Below the pieces are notes generated by a model. The model made no database searches. It was given only the letters and a program-made list of their open reading frames with translations, and was not told where the DNA came from. The translations under genes were made by a program, and so were the position numbers. Positions 61,079 through 64,000 of a stretch of 64,000 nt of DNA are shown in pieces; position 1 is the stretch's first letter; each line of letters opens with the position of its first letter. The stretch covers positions 2,706,001 to 2,770,000 of the forward strand of contig NZ_CP023449.1 of NCBI RefSeq assembly GCF_002355275.1. The letters are read 5' to 3'. Source of the stretch: Rhizorhabdus dicambivorans. GTDB taxonomy: Bacteria > Pseudomonadota > Alphaproteobacteria > Sphingomonadales > Sphingomonadaceae.

Positions 61079-63115
61079 TCAGAACCCCAGTTGCAGATCG
61101 TCAGGACGGCCAGTGCCGGCATCGATCCCATAAACAGCGCGGGCTGTGCCCAGCGCGCGGGCCTGATCCATCGCGCGCTGGTCGGCTACGATGTCGCCAT
61201 CGTCTTCGCCAAGGCCGAGCGGGTCGGCGGTCACCGGGTCAGGAGTGAGAGGCTGCTCGATTTCCTGCCCGGGATGCCGGGCCTGTTCGAGGCCACCGCC
61301 GGTGTCGTCGGTTTCCGCATCGGCTGTCGCTTTCAGCAGAGCGTCGGTGCCCCGAACAATGCCGGTCCAGTCATCGGGACGGGGCGCCGGACGATCGGCA
61401 TATGTGCCATCGGCCAGTACGGGTGGAGGCAACACCCGCGATTTGAACGTCGAATCCTCGAAATAGCGCAGCTTCGTCGCGCGGATCGGCGGGGTTCCGG
61501 CAACGAGCACCAGTTCGTCGGTCGCGGGAAGCTGCATCACCTCACCGGGCGTCAGCAATGCGCGGGCGGTTTCCTGCCGACTGACCATGACATGGGCGAG
61601 CCAGGGTGCGAGCCGATGCCCGGCATAGTTGCGCATGGCGCGTTGCTCGGTCGCGGTGCCGAGCGCGTCGGAAATGCGCTTGGCAGTCCGCTCGTCATTG
61701 GAGGCGAAGGCCACGCGGACATGGCAATTGTCGAGAATGGCATTGTGCTCGCCATAGGCTTTCTCGATCTGGTTGAGGCTCTGCGCGATGAGAAAGGCCC
61801 GCACGCCATAGCCAGCGAGAAAGGCCAGCGAAGTCTCGAAGAAATCCAGCCGCCCGAGCGCCGGGAACTCGTCGAGCATCATGAGGAGCTTGTGGCGGTT
61901 GGCCGCGCTTGCACCATTTTCGGCGTGCAGATGCTCGGTGAGGCGGCGACCGATCTGGTTGAGGACCAGACGGATCAGTGGCTTGGTGCGGCTGATGTCT
62001 GATGGCGGCACGACCAGATAGAGCGAAACCGGCGACTTGCCTTCGACCAGATCGGCGATGCGCCAGTCGCAGCGCGATGTCACGGTCGCGACGGTCGGAT
62101 CGCGATAGAGACCGAGGAACGACATGGCGGTCGAGAGCACGCCGGAGCGTTCGTTTTCCGACTTGTTCAGCACCTCGCGGGCCGCCGATGCGATAACAGG
62201 ATGGACCTTGGGCGCATCCGCCGTACCGAGATGATTGGTGGTCATCATCCGCTTGAGGGTCGCGGTGAACGGACGCTGCGGATCGGAGAGGAAGGATGCA
62301 ACGCGCGCCAGCGTCTTCTCTTCCTCGGCATAGAGAATGTGGAGAATCGCGCCGACCAGCAGCGAGTGGCTGGTCTTTTCCCAGTGGCTGCGCCGTTCCA
62401 GCGCGCCTTCGGGGTCGACCAGAATGTCGGCGATGTTCTGGACGTCGCGCACCTCATCGGTGCCGCGTCGTACCTCCAGCAGCGGATTGTAGCGCGCGGA
62501 GCGAGCGTCGGTCGGGTTGAACAGCAGGCAATGCGAGAAACGCGAGCGCCAGCCTGCGGTCAGTTGCCAGTTTTCGCCCTTGATGTCGTGAACGACCGCC
62601 GAACCCGACCAGCCAAGCAGCGTCGGCACGACTAGGCCGACGCCTTTGCCCGAGCGGGTCGGGGCGAATGCCATGATGTGCTCGGGACCGTCATTGCGCA
62701 GATAGCGGGGACCGATCCGGCCGAGAAAGACCCCGGCATCCTCGAACAGCTTTGCCGCACGCATGTCCCTGGCTGTCGCCCAGCGCGCAGAGCCGTAGGT
62801 GGTGATATTCTTGCGCTGACGGGCGCGCCAGAGTGACCCGAAGATTGCCGCTCCGCAAGCGATCAGGCCGCTCGTGGCCGCAATGCCTCCAGCCTCATCG
62901 AAGATTTCCGGCGCATAGGCGTCGAAGGAGAACCACCACGGAAAGATCGACCAGGGATGGTAGATCGGTTTACCGAACGCAACGAACCAGGGCGGGCCGA
63001 GTTCTGGCTGATAGGCCAGCTGTATCGCTGCCCACTGGGTCGCAGTCCAGATACCAGCGCTCACTACTGCGAGCACGACAAGGATTTGGCCAATCAGGAT
63101 TTTTGTCGGTGTCAT
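61079..63115 (-). CDS. traG: TraG/VirD4 coupling protein (cluster 2)
   Basis: 678 residues from ATG 63115, preceded by GGAGGGTCTC. It has N-terminal membrane segments, Walker A APTRSGKGVGLV near residue 152, Walker B LLMMDEFPALGRL (written MMLDEFPALGRL in the protein) and FLIAQSLNQIEKAYG. The C-terminal tail differs completely from cluster 1, so it may serve a different relaxase, yet none is encoded beside it in the window. Confidence 0.94.
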   Translation of the reverse strand: MTPTKILIGQILVVLAVVSAGIWTATQWAAIQLAYQPELGPPWFVAFGKPIYHPWSIFPWWFSFDAYAPEIFDEAGGIAATSGLIACGAAIFGSLWRARQRKNITTYGSARWATARDMRAAKLFEDAGVFLGRIGPRYLRNDGPEHIMAFAPTRSGKGVGLVVPTLLGWSGSAVVHDIKGENWQLTAGWRSRFSHCLLFNPTDARSARYNPLLEVRRGTDEVRDVQNIADILVDPEGALERRSHWEKTSHSLLVGAILHILYAEEEKTLARVASFLSDPQRPFTATLKRMMTTNHLGTADAPKVHPVIASAAREVLNKSENERSGVLSTAMSFLGLYRDPTVATVTSRCDWRIADLVEGKSPVSLYLVVPPSDISRTKPLIRLVLNQIGRRLTEHLHAENGASAANRHKLLMMLDEFPALGRLDFFETSLAFLAGYGVRAFLIAQSLNQIEKAYGEHNAILDNCHVRVAFASNDERTAKRISDALGTATEQRAMRNYAGHRLAPWLAHVMVSRQETARALLTPGEVMQLPATDELVLVAGTPPIRATKLRYFEDSTFKSRVLPPPVLADGTYADRPAPRPDDWTGIVRGTDALLKATADAETDDTGGGLEQARHPGQEIEQPLTPDPVTADPLGLGEDDGDIVADQRAMDQARALGTARAVYGIDAGTGRPDDLQLGF

Positions 63116-63271
63116 GAGACCCTCCGCCTGCACTCGACAAGGTGGTGCGGGCGAAGATCAAGATGACGACTTAACGAATTTTTCTACAGTCACTCTCGGG
63201 TGACACAGAGTACCTTTCCAGGGTTCCCTGACAAAGCTGTGTTCGAGCCTAAGAATGAAACTCGTAGCGTT

Positions 63272-64000
63272 TCAGTGCATGTTGCCAAGAGCGCGAGAAA
63301 ACTGCCTTGCGGCTGCCTTCAATTTTTCGGCGGTAGGGCCGTCAACAGCGATATCGAGAAACTGTTCATGGCCCACGACTCCAATTACCGCTGCCACATT
63401 GTCAAAAGCGTCCATTACGGGAGCAGCGATGGCATTGACGCCCCTGACCAATGCGTCTGACAGCGCAGCCACGCCATCAGCCCTGATTTTCGCCGCGAGA
63501 TCGTCAGTCCAGAAAGGTGGTGGTTCAGCCACATCCCTTATCTGCACGGCGCTCTTGTTCGCGGCGAACGCACGACCAGCGGCCGTGTGGTACAATGGCA
63601 ACGTCGATCCGACGCGAACGTTCAGGAACACCGGGCGAGCGCTCTCCTCGAGGCGCATCACGACGGGCCCGTTCTCGGTCCAGATCGACATCATGGCGGT
63701 TTCCCCTGTCGCATCGCGCAGGTCGGCGAGGATAGGGGCGGCGCATGAAATGACATTGAGATTTCGCAACCGTCCAAACGCCAGTGGTATCGTCAACGGA
63801 CCGGGTCTGAAGCGGCCCGTACTTGGGTCTTGCTCGATCAGTTGCGTGCGCATCAAACTCGCCAGATAGCGGTGCATTTTCGCCGGGTGCATGCCTGCGA
63901 TTTTAGCGATTTCCGTCAGGTTAACAGGGCGTTGCGCTTCAACGAAAGCATTCAAAATCGCGCCAGCAACTTCCACCGACTGCACGCCGCCGCAGTCTCG
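63272..64000 (-). CDS. IclR-family transcriptional regulator (5' end at window edge)
   Basis: The frame is open to the last base (GGVQSVEVAGAILNAF near the edge), so a few N-terminal residues are missing. The winged HTH (VNLTEIAKIAGMHPAKMHRY) and the IclR effector domain (SIWTENGPVVMRLEE, VGVVGHEQFLDIAVDGPT) are clear. It lies 156 bp upstream of traG on the same strand. It could be the chromosomal flank or an accessory regulator; its effector is unknown. Confidence 0.9.
   Translation of the reverse strand, partial: RDCGGVQSVEVAGAILNAFVEAQRPVNLTEIAKIAGMHPAKMHRYLASLMRTQLIEQDPSTGRFRPGPLTIPLAFGRLRNLNVISCAAPILADLRDATGETAMMSIWTENGPVVMRLEESARPVFLNVRVGSTLPLYHTAAGRAFAANKSAVQIRDVAEPPPFWTDDLAAKIRADGVAALSDALVRGVNAIAAPVMDAFDNVAAVIGVVGHEQFLDIAVDGPTAEKLKAAARQFSRALGNMH

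Noticed and set aside
19605-63115. Recent inverted duplication of one trb operon
   Set aside because: The proteins diverge along their whole length, gene content differs (trbK, TrbG lipobox, TraG tails) and nucleotide similarity is not evident outside motifs.
1-64000. CRISPR array
   Set aside because: No regularly spaced repeat series; the repeats seen are iterons, operators, transposon ends and short leader blocks.

Overview
The window is a high-G+C (by eye) accessory region from an alphaproteobacterium. Sphingomonadales is my best guess, from the style of the trb genes, the DUF2274 and DUF736 genes and a TonB-receptor remnant; this is inference and nothing here fixes the genus. Nearly everything belongs to mobile DNA. 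I see no rRNA, tRNA or CRISPR.

Left part (1-31810, all genes on +): a slice of an integrative and conjugative element (ICE) of the type described in Mesorhizobium. It opens with the end of a strawberry-notch-like gene, a Toprim protein, a DUF2493 protein, a FitAB toxin-antitoxin pair with a repeated operator, two small membrane proteins and a DUF736 protein. A complete 4.85-kb Tn7-like transposon (6376-11228: tnsA, tnsB, tniB/tnsC, tniQ, matching ends, 5-bp target duplication TTCGG) sits just upstream of the ICE control genes. Those genes are an XRE regulator, a QseM-like DUF2285 protein and an FseA-like activator split over two frames, apparently joined by a +1 frameshift. The DNA-processing operon follows: RdfS-like HTH, RepA, ParA, an RHH protein, DUF2840, TraF peptidase, DUF736, lytic transglycosylase, an oriT-like region and the relaxase. 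It runs into the type IV secretion (Mpf) set traG-copG-trbB-C-D-E-J-K-L-F-G-I-DUF2274.

Middle (31805-44333): a LysR regulator; a minus-strand operon of three large genes (DUF499 ATPase, DUF1156 adenine methylase, and a 1222-residue protein that seems to have lost its N-terminal ATPase domain), which looks like a BREX-related anti-phage module; then a P4-type tyrosine integrase and a small excisionase-like HTH.

Right part (44330-63115, mostly on -): a second, clearly diverged traG-to-trbI set in inverted orientation, without relaxase, trbK or DNA-processing genes. It is split between trbE and trbJ by 6.9 kb of plus-strand cargo. The cargo is an OLD-family nuclease plus UvrD helicase pair (Gabija-like), whose nuclease gene is broken by a 1229-bp IS3-family element, then an IS scrap, the tail of a TonB-dependent receptor and tenA. 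A partial IclR regulator runs off the right edge.

Taken together, the left system has the parts to control, excise, replicate, nick and transfer itself. The right one looks like a degraded or dependent secretion cluster used as a landing site. Two damaged defence modules lie in and beside it.
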